NCBI GenBank assembly: GCA_023228705.1
Contig: JALOAS010000003.1
Span: forward strand, 13,113-77,112
Direction: 5' to 3'
DNA length: 64,000 nucleotides
DNA from: Ottowia sp.
GTDB lineage: Bacteria > Pseudomonadota > Gammaproteobacteria > Burkholderiales > Burkholderiaceae_C
Shown piece by piece: positions 27,175 through 38,048 of this stretch. The position numbers and the translations under genes were made by a program. How positions within the stretch are numbered: position 1 is the stretch's first letter; every line of letters starts with the position of its first letter. Below the pieces are notes generated by a model. The model ran no database searches. It was not told the DNA's origin and was given only the letters and a program-made list of their open reading frames with translations.

Positions 27175-29493
27175 TTGAAAAATGAGCACTCGACCATCAA
27201 GCCATCGCAGGCCGAGCAGGTCGATTTTCTTCTCCTTGGCGGTGGCATTTCATCCGTTACCGCCGCTCAAACCCTGCGCGACGAGGGGGCACAGGGATCG
27301 ATCGTCATGCTGAGCGCCGAAACCGTATATCCTTACGAGCGGCCGCCCCTGACCAAGGGGTTCATGACCGGCGATATTTCACCAAAGCAGTTCCTGCTTG
27401 TCGACCCCGAACGCTATCAGGAAGACAATATCGATATTCGCTTGGGGTGCAGCGCGCACTCAGTCGAACCCGCCAAGCATTTCGTGGTCGACCAGGCAGG
27501 GCGAACCTATCATTATGAAAAACTGTTAATTGCAACAGGCGCGCGTCCGCGCCGACTGGCGGTGCCTGGCGTTGATCTGGATGGAGTCTTCTCGTTTCGC
27601 TCGCTTGTCGATGCCACGGCGCTGCGCAGCTGGACCTCAAGAAACCGGGGTCCGATAGCGATCATCGGCACAAGCTTCATTGCAATGGAACTCGCCACGT
27701 CCTTTACCCAGATGGGGTTCAAGGTCACCCTGATCGATAGGGCGGATGCGGTCTTTCCCCGCATCCATTCCCGGACGCTCTCCAGTTATTTTCTCGATCG
27801 TTGCCAAAGTCATGGCATCGACGTCTTCCTTGAACAGTCCGTTCGCAAGATTCATGGCACCCGCAAAGTCACCGGCCTGGAGACTGCATCGGGCAAGCGC
27901 ATGGCTTGCGACACCGTAGTCATGGCCATCGGGACCATCGCGCAGACCGATTTTCTTGAACAAGCGGGGCTGCTCATTGAGGATGGTGTTTTTGTCGATG
28001 AATTCCTGCAGGCGAACGTCCCGGATATTTTTGCATCGGGTGATGTCGCGAGTTATCTGGATGATCGTGGTGAACGCCAACGGGCCAGGCATTGGGAGAA
28101 CGCACGCAAACAGGGGCAGATTGCAGCAAAAAACATGCTCGGGCATCAGATTCCTTACAACAGCGTGCTGCATTACTACTGCGATTTCCTGGACTTCAGC
28201 TTTACGTTTCTCGGGACCAGCGACCAGGCCGACAGGCGGATCCAGAGAGGAAGCCTGCAGGACAAGTCCTTTGCAGAATTCTATATCCGGGCAAACGAAA
28301 TCATCGGTCTCTTTTCCACGGGCCGGCCGCCCGAGGAAACCCGCGTCATCAAAACACTGATTCGCGACCGCACCAACATTCGCACGGCAGGCAAGCAGCT
28401 TGCCGACCCTGCGGCCGACATACAGGATCTGGCACGAGAGAACATCCTGATCCTGCAAGGCGGCGGGGCCCTGGGAGCTTTCGAGTGCGGTGTCGTTCGG
28501 GCGATGGATGAAGCCGGAATTGCGCCCGATATTGTGGGCGGAGTCTCCATTGGCGCCATCAACGGTGCCATCATCGCTGGCAACCCGGGCAGTGCTGCCT
28601 CCGCAGTCGAATCGTTCTGGAATGAAATTGGCGTCCATGTGCCCCGGTTCGCGCCAGGTCCGGTCAGCAGTACGCTTGCCGTCGGAGCCACAATGTTGTG
28701 GGGCATCCCGGAATTTTTCAGACCGCGCTGGCTTGCACCCGGCGTGCATGGCGAATGGTGGCCGGCTCAATGGACGAGTATCTATGACATCAATCCCCTC
28801 GGGGATTTGCTGCGCAAATACATAGATTTCTCCAAGCTCTCCCAAAGCCCGGTGAGACTCATCGTTTCCGCTGTCGACGTAGATAGTGGCGAACTCGTGT
28901 TCTTTGACAGCCACATCGACGAACTGACACCGGATCACATCCTGGCCAGTTGCAGTCTTCCGCCCATGTTTCCGTGGACGACCATTGACGGACGCCACTA
29001 CTGGGATGGCGGCATCATCAGCAATTCGCCCCTTGAGCATGTTCTCAACACGTGCGGGGCCGATAATAAACATGTCTTCATCGTCAATCTGTTTCCAGGC
29101 GAGCGGCCGTTGCCGATCAATCTCGCGGAGGTGTTCTCCCGACGCGATGAAATCAATTATGGCGAGCGTATCCGCAATGATGGACATGTTCGCGAGCTGG
29201 TCCATGAGTTCAGGGCCCTTGTTGACGAAATCATGACCGCGGTCGATCCTGACGTTGCCGCCCGTCTGCAACAAAGGCCCCGCTATGTGCACTTGATGGG
29301 TCGGGGCGCGACGACTTCGATTACCCACATTGTTCGCGATGGCTCGGCCAGGGAGCCTCTGGCAGCGCACTATGACTTCTCTATACCGGCAATCAATCGC
29401 CATAGAAAAGAAGGCTATCTGATAGCCCAAAGGCTGCTGGCAGCATCGGCGCAAACGCAGGCCCCGGCGTCCAGCGGTCGGCGTGGTAAATAG
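27175..29493 (+). CDS. Fusion protein: AIF/ferredoxin-reductase-like FAD oxidoreductase plus patatin-like lipid acyl hydrolase
   Basis: 772-residue protein with two full domains in one uninterrupted frame. Residues about 15-405 are an FAD/NAD(P)H reductase of the AIF/rubredoxin-reductase type: FAD motif LLLGGGISSVTAA (GGGISS at 22-27), YERPPLTKG, ATGARPRRL, NAD(P) motif IIGTSFIAMELA (165-170), and DIFASGDVA. Residues about 423-760 are patatin-like: oxyanion loop GGGALG (429-434), nucleophile Ser458 in GVSIG, and catalytic Asp611 in DGG. Both catalytic sets appear intact. No signal peptide or membrane helix is evident. The start is TTG with AGAGAG eight bases upstream; later ATGs would cut the FAD motif. 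Base composition and codon use are visibly less GC-rich than the neighbours, and repeats lie on both sides, suggesting transfer. Substrates unknown. Confidence 0.88.
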   Translation: MKNEHSTIKPSQAEQVDFLLLGGGISSVTAAQTLRDEGAQGSIVMLSAETVYPYERPPLTKGFMTGDISPKQFLLVDPERYQEDNIDIRLGCSAHSVEPAKHFVVDQAGRTYHYEKLLIATGARPRRLAVPGVDLDGVFSFRSLVDATALRSWTSRNRGPIAIIGTSFIAMELATSFTQMGFKVTLIDRADAVFPRIHSRTLSSYFLDRCQSHGIDVFLEQSVRKIHGTRKVTGLETASGKRMACDTVVMAIGTIAQTDFLEQAGLLIEDGVFVDEFLQANVPDIFASGDVASYLDDRGERQRARHWENARKQGQIAAKNMLGHQIPYNSVLHYYCDFLDFSFTFLGTSDQADRRIQRGSLQDKSFAEFYIRANEIIGLFSTGRPPEETRVIKTLIRDRTNIRTAGKQLADPAADIQDLARENILILQGGGALGAFECGVVRAMDEAGIAPDIVGGVSIGAINGAIIAGNPGSAASAVESFWNEIGVHVPRFAPGPVSSTLAVGATMLWGIPEFFRPRWLAPGVHGEWWPAQWTSIYDINPLGDLLRKYIDFSKLSQSPVRLIVSAVDVDSGELVFFDSHIDELTPDHILASCSLPPMFPWTTIDGRHYWDGGIISNSPLEHVLNTCGADNKHVFIVNLFPGERPLPINLAEVFSRRDEINYGERIRNDGHVRELVHEFRALVDEIMTAVDPDVAARLQQRPRYVHLMGRGATTSITHIVRDGSAREPLAAHYDFSIPAINRHRKEGYLIAQRLLAASAQTQAPASSGRRGK

Positions 29494-29524
29494 GTGGCGC
29501 TGCAATATTCACCCAACAACCATC

Positions 29525-29762
29525 ATCCTAGATTCAGCAGTCGAACGCTGCTTGGTGGACATATCTTGTTGTGATCAAAGGAAAAGCCAAGCTTGCACGA
29601 GCACACCATTTTGGTGACCACGCTATGCGCTCGATCGCACAGCGCTGGACGCGCCATGCTGCGTTGCTCCGCCTTGCAGACAGTAGTCTGCGGCGTTGTC
29701 GCGCCTTGCCTGACACGCCCATCGCGGCACGCTCGAACGCATCCAACTACTGAATCTAGGAT
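29525..29762. mobile_element. 238-bp MITE-like element, copy 1
   Basis: The ends form a perfect 13-bp inverted repeat, ATCCTAGATTCAG (29525-29537) and CTGAATCTAGGAT (29750-29762), continuing inward with scattered mismatches to about 24 bp. The body is about 90% identical by eye to 31478-31715. It contains short open frames on both strands (about 60-70 codons) without recognisable families. Probably a non-autonomous element or the remnant of an insertion sequence. Confidence 0.75.
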
Positions 29763-29846
29763 TATCGCAGTAGCAGACAGGCGAGAGACTGGATTTGCCC
29801 CGATTTCACGGACCTTTTGACGCTGTTCTTGCAAGTCCGTCGTTCT

Positions 29847-31242
<1,396 letters not shown>

Positions 31243-31250
<8 letters not shown>

Positions 31251-31434
31251 GGCCCTGCTCCTTCAGCACGTGGATCAGGCCAATGTCGCTGTCCGGAGCG
31301 GGTGCGCCGTCCAGCGCAGCGCGCATGGCTTCGATCGCGGCCGCCTGCGCCTCGAGCATGGCCAGATGCTCGTCGGATACTTGTACGCCGCGTCCGCTCA
31401 ACAGTTGGCGGATTGTTTCCTTGTCCATTGGCAT
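31243..31434 (-). CDS. AtzG/GatC-like small protein upstream of amidase (DUF4089-like)
   Basis: 63-residue helical protein overlapping the amidase start by 8 bases. Small proteins of this size directly before amidase-signature genes are commonly AtzG-like (DUF4089) subunits that complex with the amidase, as GatC does with GatA. The assignment here rests on position, length and the pattern of two short helices ending with a DIGLIHVL motif. An internal ATG at 31428 has a better spaced GGAG (eight bases) and may be the real start, giving 61 residues. Confidence 0.65.
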
Positions 31435-31477
31435 GTCTCCATCGTTCAGGGTGGGGTGATTTGATCCAGTCTACTTG

Positions 31478-31715
31478 AACCTAAATTCAGCAGTTGAACG
31501 CTGCTTGGTGTGCATATCTTGTTGTGATCAAAGGGAAAGCCAAGCTTGCAGGAGCATACCATTTTGGTGAGCACGCTATGCACTCGATCGCACAGCGCTG
31601 GACGCGCCATGCTGCGTTGCTCCGCCTTGCAGACAGTAGTCTGCCGCGTTGTCGCGTCTTGCCTGGCACGCCCATCGCAGCACGCTCGAACGCATCCAAC
31701 TACCGAATCCAGGTT
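31478..31715. mobile_element. 238-bp MITE-like element, copy 2, inserted in a thioesterase gene
   Basis: Same length and orientation as the copy at 29525-29762. The ends are AACCTAAATTCAG and CCGAATCCAGGTT, an inverted repeat with three mismatches, so this copy has diverged more at its tips. Its right end interrupts the reading frame of a thioesterase gene. The rest of that gene is not found on the other side of the element. Confidence 0.75.
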
Positions 31716-31835
31716 GAACCAGGTTTCAACCAGGTCGTTGAACAAGACCCGATACTGCGGGAAGAATATGGTCCCGGATGGGTCGCAGGGCGAGAAGCGG
31801 ATGTTGACGACGCGCTCAAATGCTGCAGTTTGCAT
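31716..31835 (-). pseudogene. Truncated 4-hydroxybenzoyl-CoA thioesterase-family gene
   Basis: Starting at the ATG at 31835, about 40 codons encode the N-terminus of a hotdog-fold thioesterase: FSPCDPSGTIFFPQYRVLFN and DLVETWFN, including the region of the family's catalytic aspartate (CDPSG). Homology stops at the end of the 238-bp element, where the frame enters element sequence. Intact members have about 130-150 residues, so roughly two thirds is missing, probably by insertion with deletion. It lies 34 bases after livF in the same direction and once belonged to that operon. Confidence 0.75.
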
Positions 31836-31869
31836 GATGCCTGTTTTTGCCTTGCTTGAAATTCCTGCA

Positions 31870-32576
31870 TCAGACGCCGACGTAGCGCTCCCACAGCGCG
31901 GGGTTCTCCGCGAGCTGGCTTGAGCTGCCTTGCCACACGACCTGGCCGCGCTCAATGAGCGTGTGGTGGTCGGCCAGCTGCACCAGGCGCTGCACGTATT
32001 TGTCTATGACCAGGATGGTTTGCCCCTGTGCGCGAAGTCCGGCGAGGCAGCGCCAGATCTCCTTGCGGATCAGCGGCGCCAGCCCCTCGGTGGCTTCGTC
32101 CAGGATGAGCAGGTGCGGGTTGGTCATGAGCGCGCGGCCAATGGCCAGCATCTGCTGCTCGCCGCCGGAGAGCTGGTTGCCCATGTTGGTGGCGCGCTCG
32201 GCCAGTCGTGGAAACAGTGCGTACACGCGCTCCAGCGTCCACGGCGCGTTGCTGGCGTTGCGGTTGGAGGCAAACGCGACCAGGTTCTCGCGCACCGACA
32301 GGTTGGGAAAGATCTGCCGGCCCTCCGGCACCAGCGCGATGCCCATGCGTGCGATCACGTCTGGCGCCTGTTTCTGGATTTCTTGGCCGCGAAAGTGGAT
32401 GGTGCCGGCGCGCGCCGGCGTCAGACCCAGGATGGCGCGCACGGTGGTGGTCTTGCCCATGCCGTTGCGCCCGAGCAGGGTGGCCACGTCGCCCGCCTTG
32501 ATGTCCATGCCGATGCCAAACAGGACCTGGCTGCTGCCGTAAGCCGCTTCCAGTCCGCGAATTTCCAGCAGGGCGC

Positions 32577-32580
<4 letters not shown>
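31870..32580 (-). CDS. livF: Branched-chain amino acid-type ABC transporter ATPase, LivF-like
   Basis: 236-residue ATPase of the high-affinity branched-chain amino acid/amide (HAAT) class. Walker A GRNGMGKTT, Q-loop region VPEGRQIFPNLSV, signature LSGGEQQML, Walker B LLILDEATEGLAP. Its ATG overlaps the livG stop by four bases. With LivG it energises the LivHM permease. The downstream order (thioesterase, AtzG-like, amidase) suggests the imported compound may be an amide or related nitrogen source rather than leucine. Confidence 0.93.
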
Positions 32581-33340
<760 letters not shown>

Positions 33341-33344
<4 letters not shown>

Positions 33345-34333
33345 GGTCGCTCCTTCCTGCGCAGCAGGCTGAGCAAGCCGTTTGGAGCCAGGAGCACGAC
33401 TGCCAGCAGGATGGCGCCAAGCCAGAAATGCCAGTACATGGTCCGGCCGGATGAAATTTCTTCGATCAGCAGGTACGCTACCGCACCCGCGAACCCACCG
33501 TACACATGGCCGACGCCGCCCAGGATGACCATGACCAGCATGACGCCCGATTCGGTCCAGTTGAGCAGGGCGGGACTGACGAAGCTGCTTTGGTTGGCGA
33601 GCAGGGCACCAGCGAGTCCGGCGACGGCGCCGGCCAGCGTGAACGCGAGCAGCTTGTAGTGGTAGACGCGAAACCCCAGGGCCATCATCCGTGTTTCGTT
33701 TTCACGGATGGCTTGCAGGACGTGTCCGAAGCGGGAGTTGAGCACGCGGGTGAACGCGATGAACAGCAGCGTGCAGATGACAAGCACCACGTAATAAAAC
33801 TGGGTGTCGCGGGCCAGGTCCAGCCCCAGCCCGAGGCGCGAGCGCGACGCCAGCGGCAGCCCGTCCTCGCCGCCGTACTGTTGCAGCGACACCATGAGGT
33901 AGAACAGCATTTGCGCAAACGCCAGCGTGATCATGATGAAGTAGACGCCACGCGTGCGCAGGCTGACCAGTCCGATCATGAGCGCAAACAGGCCCGCCAC
34001 CACAAACGCCGCCGGCCAGGCGATCCAGCCGGAAACCAGGCCGTTCATCATCAGGATGCCCACTGTGTAGCCGCCCACGCCGACAAATGCGGCATGTCCG
34101 AAGCTGACCATGCCGCCAAAGCCCAGGATGAAGTTGAGGCTGGTCGCGGCCAGCGCCAGGATCAGCATGCGGCTGGCGACGCTGGTGTAGAAATCGGCGT
34201 CCAGCGCGTGGGTGATCCACGGCAGGGTAACGAGCAGCGCCAGCAGCGGCAGTGCCACGAAAGGCTGCAGCGAATGTTCCAGCAGGCTGCGTGGGTGCCG
34301 GTACGCGGGCTGGGCGTTTCCGGTTTCAGCCAT
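33341..34333 (-). CDS. livM: Branched-chain amino acid-type ABC transporter permease, LivM-like
   Basis: 330-residue inner-membrane permease with 8-10 hydrophobic segments. Recognised by LNFILGFGGMVSFGHAAFVG, the conserved RTRGVYFIMITLAFAQM and LQAIRENETRMMALGF, hallmarks of LivM. The start at MAETGNAQPAYRH is chosen because it overlaps the livH stop by eight bases; the longer upstream reading is the livH region in another frame. Forms the channel with LivH. Confidence 0.92.
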
Positions 34334-35246
34334 GGGCGGGGAACAGCCCCTGGGGCTTGAAGAAGAGCACCGCGGCCATGAGCACGTAAATGAGGATGGA
34401 CGCGACCGACGGGCCCACGGTGGATGCGGCTGCCGGGCCCATGAGCGCGCCAAAGAGCCAGGGCACCACGGTGCGCCCGCCGGTATCCACCAGCCCCACC
34501 AGCAGCGCGCCAACCAGCGCGCCGCGGACCGATCCTATGCCGCCGATGACGATGACGACAAAGGCCAGGATGAGGATGCTCTCGCCCATGCCCACCTGCA
34601 CGGCCAGCAGTGGACCCAGCAGGCCGCCGGCCAGCGCGCACAGCGCGGCGCCAAAGGCAAACAGCCCGGTGAACAGCCAGCGCACGTTGGCGCCCATGGC
34701 GCGCGCCATTTCGCGGTTGGAAGCGCCGGCGCGCACCTGCATGCCAATGCGCGTGCGCGTGATGAGCAGGTACAGCATCACGGCCACAAGCAGCCCGGCG
34801 GCAATGATGAACAGGCGGTAGGCCGGGTAGGAAAGCCCGGGCAGCAACTCGACGGGACCCGCCAGGCCACCCGGCGCGGGCGTGTTGATGGGCTGCGAGC
34901 CCCAGATCATGCGCACGCCGTCGTTGGCCATGAGCAGCAGCGCAAAAGTGGCAAGCACCTGCGTCAGGTGATCGCGCTGGTAGAGGCGCCGGATGAGCGT
35001 CATCTCGAGCACGATGCCGACGACGATGGTGGCGGCAATGCCGCCGGCCAGGCCCAGCCAGAACGAGCCGCTGGCATTGGCCAGCGTGGCGACCAGGTAG
35101 GCGCCCACCATGTAAAGCGAGCCGTGCGCCAGGTTGATGAGGTTCATGATGCCGAACACCAGCGTCAGGCCGGCAGCCAGCAGGAACAGCATCAACCCGA
35201 ATTGCAGGCTGTTGAGGAGCTGCTCAAGAAGCAGGACAGCATCCAT
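34326..35246 (-). CDS. livH: Branched-chain amino acid-type ABC transporter permease, LivH-like
   Basis: 306-residue permease. The sequence begins MDAVLLLEQLLNSLQFGLML and contains the LivH motif GLTLVFGIMNLINLAHGSLY, then GMQVRAGASNREMARAMG and VIVIGGIGSVRGALVGALLVG. The start at 35246 is preferred since upstream in-frame codons are hydrophilic and unconserved. It follows the binding-protein gene after 28 bases and overlaps livM. Confidence 0.92.
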   Translation of the reverse strand: MDAVLLLEQLLNSLQFGLMLFLLAAGLTLVFGIMNLINLAHGSLYMVGAYLVATLANASGSFWLGLAGGIAATIVVGIVLEMTLIRRLYQRDHLTQVLATFALLLMANDGVRMIWGSQPINTPAPGGLAGPVELLPGLSYPAYRLFIIAAGLLVAVMLYLLITRTRIGMQVRAGASNREMARAMGANVRWLFTGLFAFGAALCALAGGLLGPLLAVQVGMGESILILAFVVIVIGGIGSVRGALVGALLVGLVDTGGRTVVPWLFGALMGPAAASTVGPSVASILIYVLMAAVLFFKPQGLFPAHG

Positions 35247-35274
35247 GGCGGCACGCGGTGTCGGCAGCGGCGCT

Positions 35275-36456
35275 TCAGGAAGGCATCTTGCACTGCTCGA
35301 CGTAGGCGTCGCGGTGGTTTTCAAACACCTTGCCAACCAGCCGGTTGGTGACGCGGCCCTGGTCGTCCTTGATCACCTCGCGGACGTGGAAGTCCTGGAT
35401 GGGATAGTGGTTGACATCGAACTTGAAGTTCCCCTGCAGGGCTTCAAACGGCGCTGATTCCAGTGCCGTACGCACCGCGTCCTTGTCGGCCAGGTCACCA
35501 CCCACCTTGCGCACGGCGCCGTCTATGAGCAGCGCGGCGTCGTAGCCCTGGGACGCGTACATGGTGGGCAACCGGCCGTATTCCTTCTCGAAGTCGGCAA
35601 CGAAGCGCCTGTTCAGATCGCTGTCCATGTCATGGGCCCACTGGGACGTGTTCTGGATGCCCACCATGGACTCGCCCACCGCGGCAATCACGTCTTCGTC
35701 GGCGGAGAAGCCGGGCGCGAACAGCTTCATGTCGTCACCCAGGCCCGCGCCGGAAAACTGCTTGATGAAATTGACGCCCAGGCCGCCGGGCAGGAAGATG
35801 TACACCGCGTCGGCGCCGGATGCGCGCAGCTTGGACAGCTCGGCGCCATAGTCCAGCTGCTTGAGCTGGGTGTATTCCTCCATCACGATGTCGCCCTTGT
35901 AGAAGCGCTTGAAACCGTTCAGGTGGTCGCGGCCAGCGGGATAGTTGGGGGCGACCAGGGCCAGCTTCTTGTAACCCTGGTCCGTGACCAGCTGGCCTGC
36001 CGCTTCATCCAGCTGGTCATTCTGGTAGGACGCGCTGAAGAAATACGGATTGCACTGCTCGCCGGCGTACTGCGAGGGGCCCGAGTTCGCGCTGATGTAA
36101 AACGTCTCGGAGTTGAAAACCGGCTGGCCCACGGCGAGCATGATGTTGGAGAACACGATGCCGGTCATGAAATCGACCTTGTCGCGCTTGAGCATGCGGT
36201 CGGCAGCCTGCTTGGCTGCGTCCGGGTTCAGCTGGTCGTCGACGACGATTACTTTGGCATCGACGTCGCCGAGCTTGCCGTCCAGGTGCTTGACCGCCAG
36301 TTCAAACCCGTCGCGGATGTCGATGCCCAGCGCCGCGCCGGGGCCGGACAATGTGGTCAGCATGCCAATCTTCAATTGATCGGCAGCCAGCGTGGTGGTG
36401 GCCGCGCAGGCCAAGGCTGCAGCGGCCGCAACAAAGCGCATGTTCTTGAATTTCAT
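35275..36456 (-). CDS. livK: Periplasmic branched-chain amino acid/amide-type binding protein, LivK-like
   Basis: 393-residue Leu/Ile/Val-type periplasmic binding protein. The signal peptide covers about residues 1-24 (MKFKNMRFVAAAAALACAAT..., cleavage near LAA). The mature protein begins DQLKIGMLTTLSGPGAALG, the ligand-binding lobe typical of the family. It also has SANSGPSQYAGEQCNPYFF and a C-terminal FDVNHYPIQDF. Good ribosome site AAGGA eight bases before the ATG. First gene of the minus-strand transport/amidase operon. Ligand not known; urea, amides, aromatic acids and amino acids all occur in this family. Confidence 0.92.
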   Translation of the reverse strand: MKFKNMRFVAAAAALACAATTTLAADQLKIGMLTTLSGPGAALGIDIRDGFELAVKHLDGKLGDVDAKVIVVDDQLNPDAAKQAADRMLKRDKVDFMTGIVFSNIMLAVGQPVFNSETFYISANSGPSQYAGEQCNPYFFSASYQNDQLDEAAGQLVTDQGYKKLALVAPNYPAGRDHLNGFKRFYKGDIVMEEYTQLKQLDYGAELSKLRASGADAVYIFLPGGLGVNFIKQFSGAGLGDDMKLFAPGFSADEDVIAAVGESMVGIQNTSQWAHDMDSDLNRRFVADFEKEYGRLPTMYASQGYDAALLIDGAVRKVGGDLADKDAVRTALESAPFEALQGNFKFDVNHYPIQDFHVREVIKDDQGRVTNRLVGKVFENHRDAYVEQCKMPS

Positions 36457-37042
36457 CTGGAGTTTCCTTGGTGTGTGAGAAATGGATGCAGGGACTGGCA
36501 AGCCTGTTTTTCCGTTGCAGCGGGTTCATGGCAAACGGGTCATTATCCCGGAGCACCGGTCCCGCCCATACGTGGCGGTTGCGGCGATGGGCTGTCCCGG
36601 GACCAGCTGCTGGCAACACGGGATTGAACCACGATCAGCCGCAGCGGGGCAAAGGCAGCGCATGGCTCCGTTGCAAACGGCCGGGATGTGGAGCATGAAC
36701 AGCCGGGACCACAAGGTCATCACGGACCGAGAACAGGGCCCGCGCGCTCGATTTGCGGGCGATGATGCCAGAGCTGGCATGGCGCAGGCCAACGTTGCCA
36801 TGCTTTCGCGGGCTGCTGTTTCTGATGTCGTGCCCGGTCAGTCCGGGATGGCGGCCGCGACTTCGATCTCGATATGGACGCACTGCCAGCGTGCCTCCGC
36901 TGACCGACGCGCAAGCGCGGCGCGCCGTCGGCATGCGTGCCTCCCGACCGTCGCAGCGAGCCTGTCAACCGCAGGGTGCAGATGCGATACGATGATGTGA
37001 TTGTTGTCGCCGTTGTCGCTGTGCAACCCCGCAACCGTCCTG
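36457..37042. other. Divergent intergenic region between livK and the hydroxyproline epimerase gene
   Basis: 586 bases that must hold promoters for both divergent units. No convincing complete gene was found on either strand. On the minus strand, GATAAT near 36550 could be a livK -10 element without a good -35. A minus-strand stretch ending near 36838 reads VHIEIEVAAAIPD before a stop, resembling the C-terminus of a RidA-family protein but with the preceding homology in another frame; it may be a decayed fragment. Confidence 0.35.
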
Positions 37043-37999
37043 ATGAAATCGCTGCGCGTCATAGATTCCCATACCGGCGGCGAGCCGACGCGGCTGGTCG
37101 TTGCCGGCGGACCCGACCTGGGCAGCGCGCCGCTGGCGGAGCGGCGCCGGCTGTTTGGCGCGCGGTACGATTACTTGCGCACCGGCATCGTTTGCGAGCC
37201 GCGCGGCTCGGACGTGCTGGTGGGCGCACTGCTTTGCGAGCCGACCGACGCCCGTTGCAGCGCCGGGGTCATCTTCTTCAACAATGCGGGCTACCTGGGC
37301 ATGTGCGGGCACGGCACGATTGGGCTCATGGTGTCGCTGGCGCACATGGGGCGCATCCGCCCCGGCTGGCATGGCATCGAGACGCCGGTGGGCGTGGTCA
37401 GGGCTTGCCTGCATGCCGATGGCAGCGTGACGGTGCGCAACGTGCCGGCGTACCGCTACCGGCAGGCCGTCAGCGTCAACGTGCCGGGGCACGGGGCGGT
37501 GACGGGCGACGTGGCCTGGGGCGGGAACTGGTTTTTCCTGGTTTCCGATCACGGCCAGCGGCTTGAGTTTGAACGCGCTGAAGCGCTGGCGCAGTTTGCC
37601 TGGCAGGTCCGCCAGGCGTTGGCCGAGGCCGGAGTGACTGGCGCAGGCGGCGCCGAGGTCGATCACGTCGAGCTGTTTGCGGACCTGCCGCCGGGCGCTG
37701 CGGCGGACAGCCGCAACTTCGTGCTCTGCCCGGGACGGGCGTACGACCGTTCGCCCTGCGGCACGGGGACCAGCGCCAAGCTGGCCTGCCTGGCTGCCGA
37801 GGGGCGGCTGGCGCCGGGACAGGCCTGGCGCCAAGAGGGCATCGTCGGCAGCGTCTTCGAGGGCAGCTATGAAACGCATGCCGGCCTGCCGCCGGGGCAT
37901 ATCGTGCCCAGCATACGGGGCCGCGCGCACATCAGTGCCGAAGCAACGCTGCTCTTTGACGCGGACGATCCGTTTGCCTGGGGCGTGGTTCCTGCATGA
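37043..37999 (+). CDS. 4-hydroxyproline 2-epimerase (proline racemase family)
   Basis: 318-residue proline-racemase-fold protein. Both catalytic cysteines are present: Cys88 in GMCGHGTIG and Cys239 in [10 protein letters not shown]. This marks an epimerase/racemase rather than a trans-3-hydroxyproline dehydratase, where the first Cys is replaced. [13 protein letters not shown] at the N-terminus is typical of hydroxyproline epimerases, which convert trans-4-hydroxy-L-proline to cis-4-hydroxy-D-proline. The start is placed at [13 protein letters not shown]. The remaining hydroxyproline pathway genes are not adjacent; a PutA is encoded 1.7 kb downstream. Confidence 0.9.
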   Translation: MKSLRVIDSHTGGEPTRLVVAGGPDLGSAPLAERRRLFGARYDYLRTGIVCEPRGSDVLVGALLCEPTDARCSAGVIFFNNAGYLGMCGHGTIGLMVSLAHMGRIRPGWHGIETPVGVVRACLHADGSVTVRNVPAYRYRQAVSVNVPGHGAVTGDVAWGGNWFFLVSDHGQRLEFERAEALAQFAWQVRQALAEAGVTGAGGAEVDHVELFADLPPGAAADSRNFVLCPGRAYDRSPCGTGTSAKLACLAAEGRLAPGQAWRQEGIVGSVFEGSYETHAGLPPGHIVPSIRGRAHISAEATLLFDADDPFAWGVVPA

Positions 38000-38048
38000 A
38001 TGATCCAGCGCCAGATTGCCCGCGCCGCCGGGAAGCCGGGACCCCGTC

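Noticed and set aside
29571..29753. Short open frames inside the 238-bp elements as real genes
   Set aside because: Present in both copies only because the repeat is conserved as DNA; frames on both strands, no start signals, no family.
36482..37000. 172-codon plus-strand frame upstream of the epimerase
   Set aside because: Composition is irregular, no ribosome-binding site, no recognisable domain; treated as intergenic.
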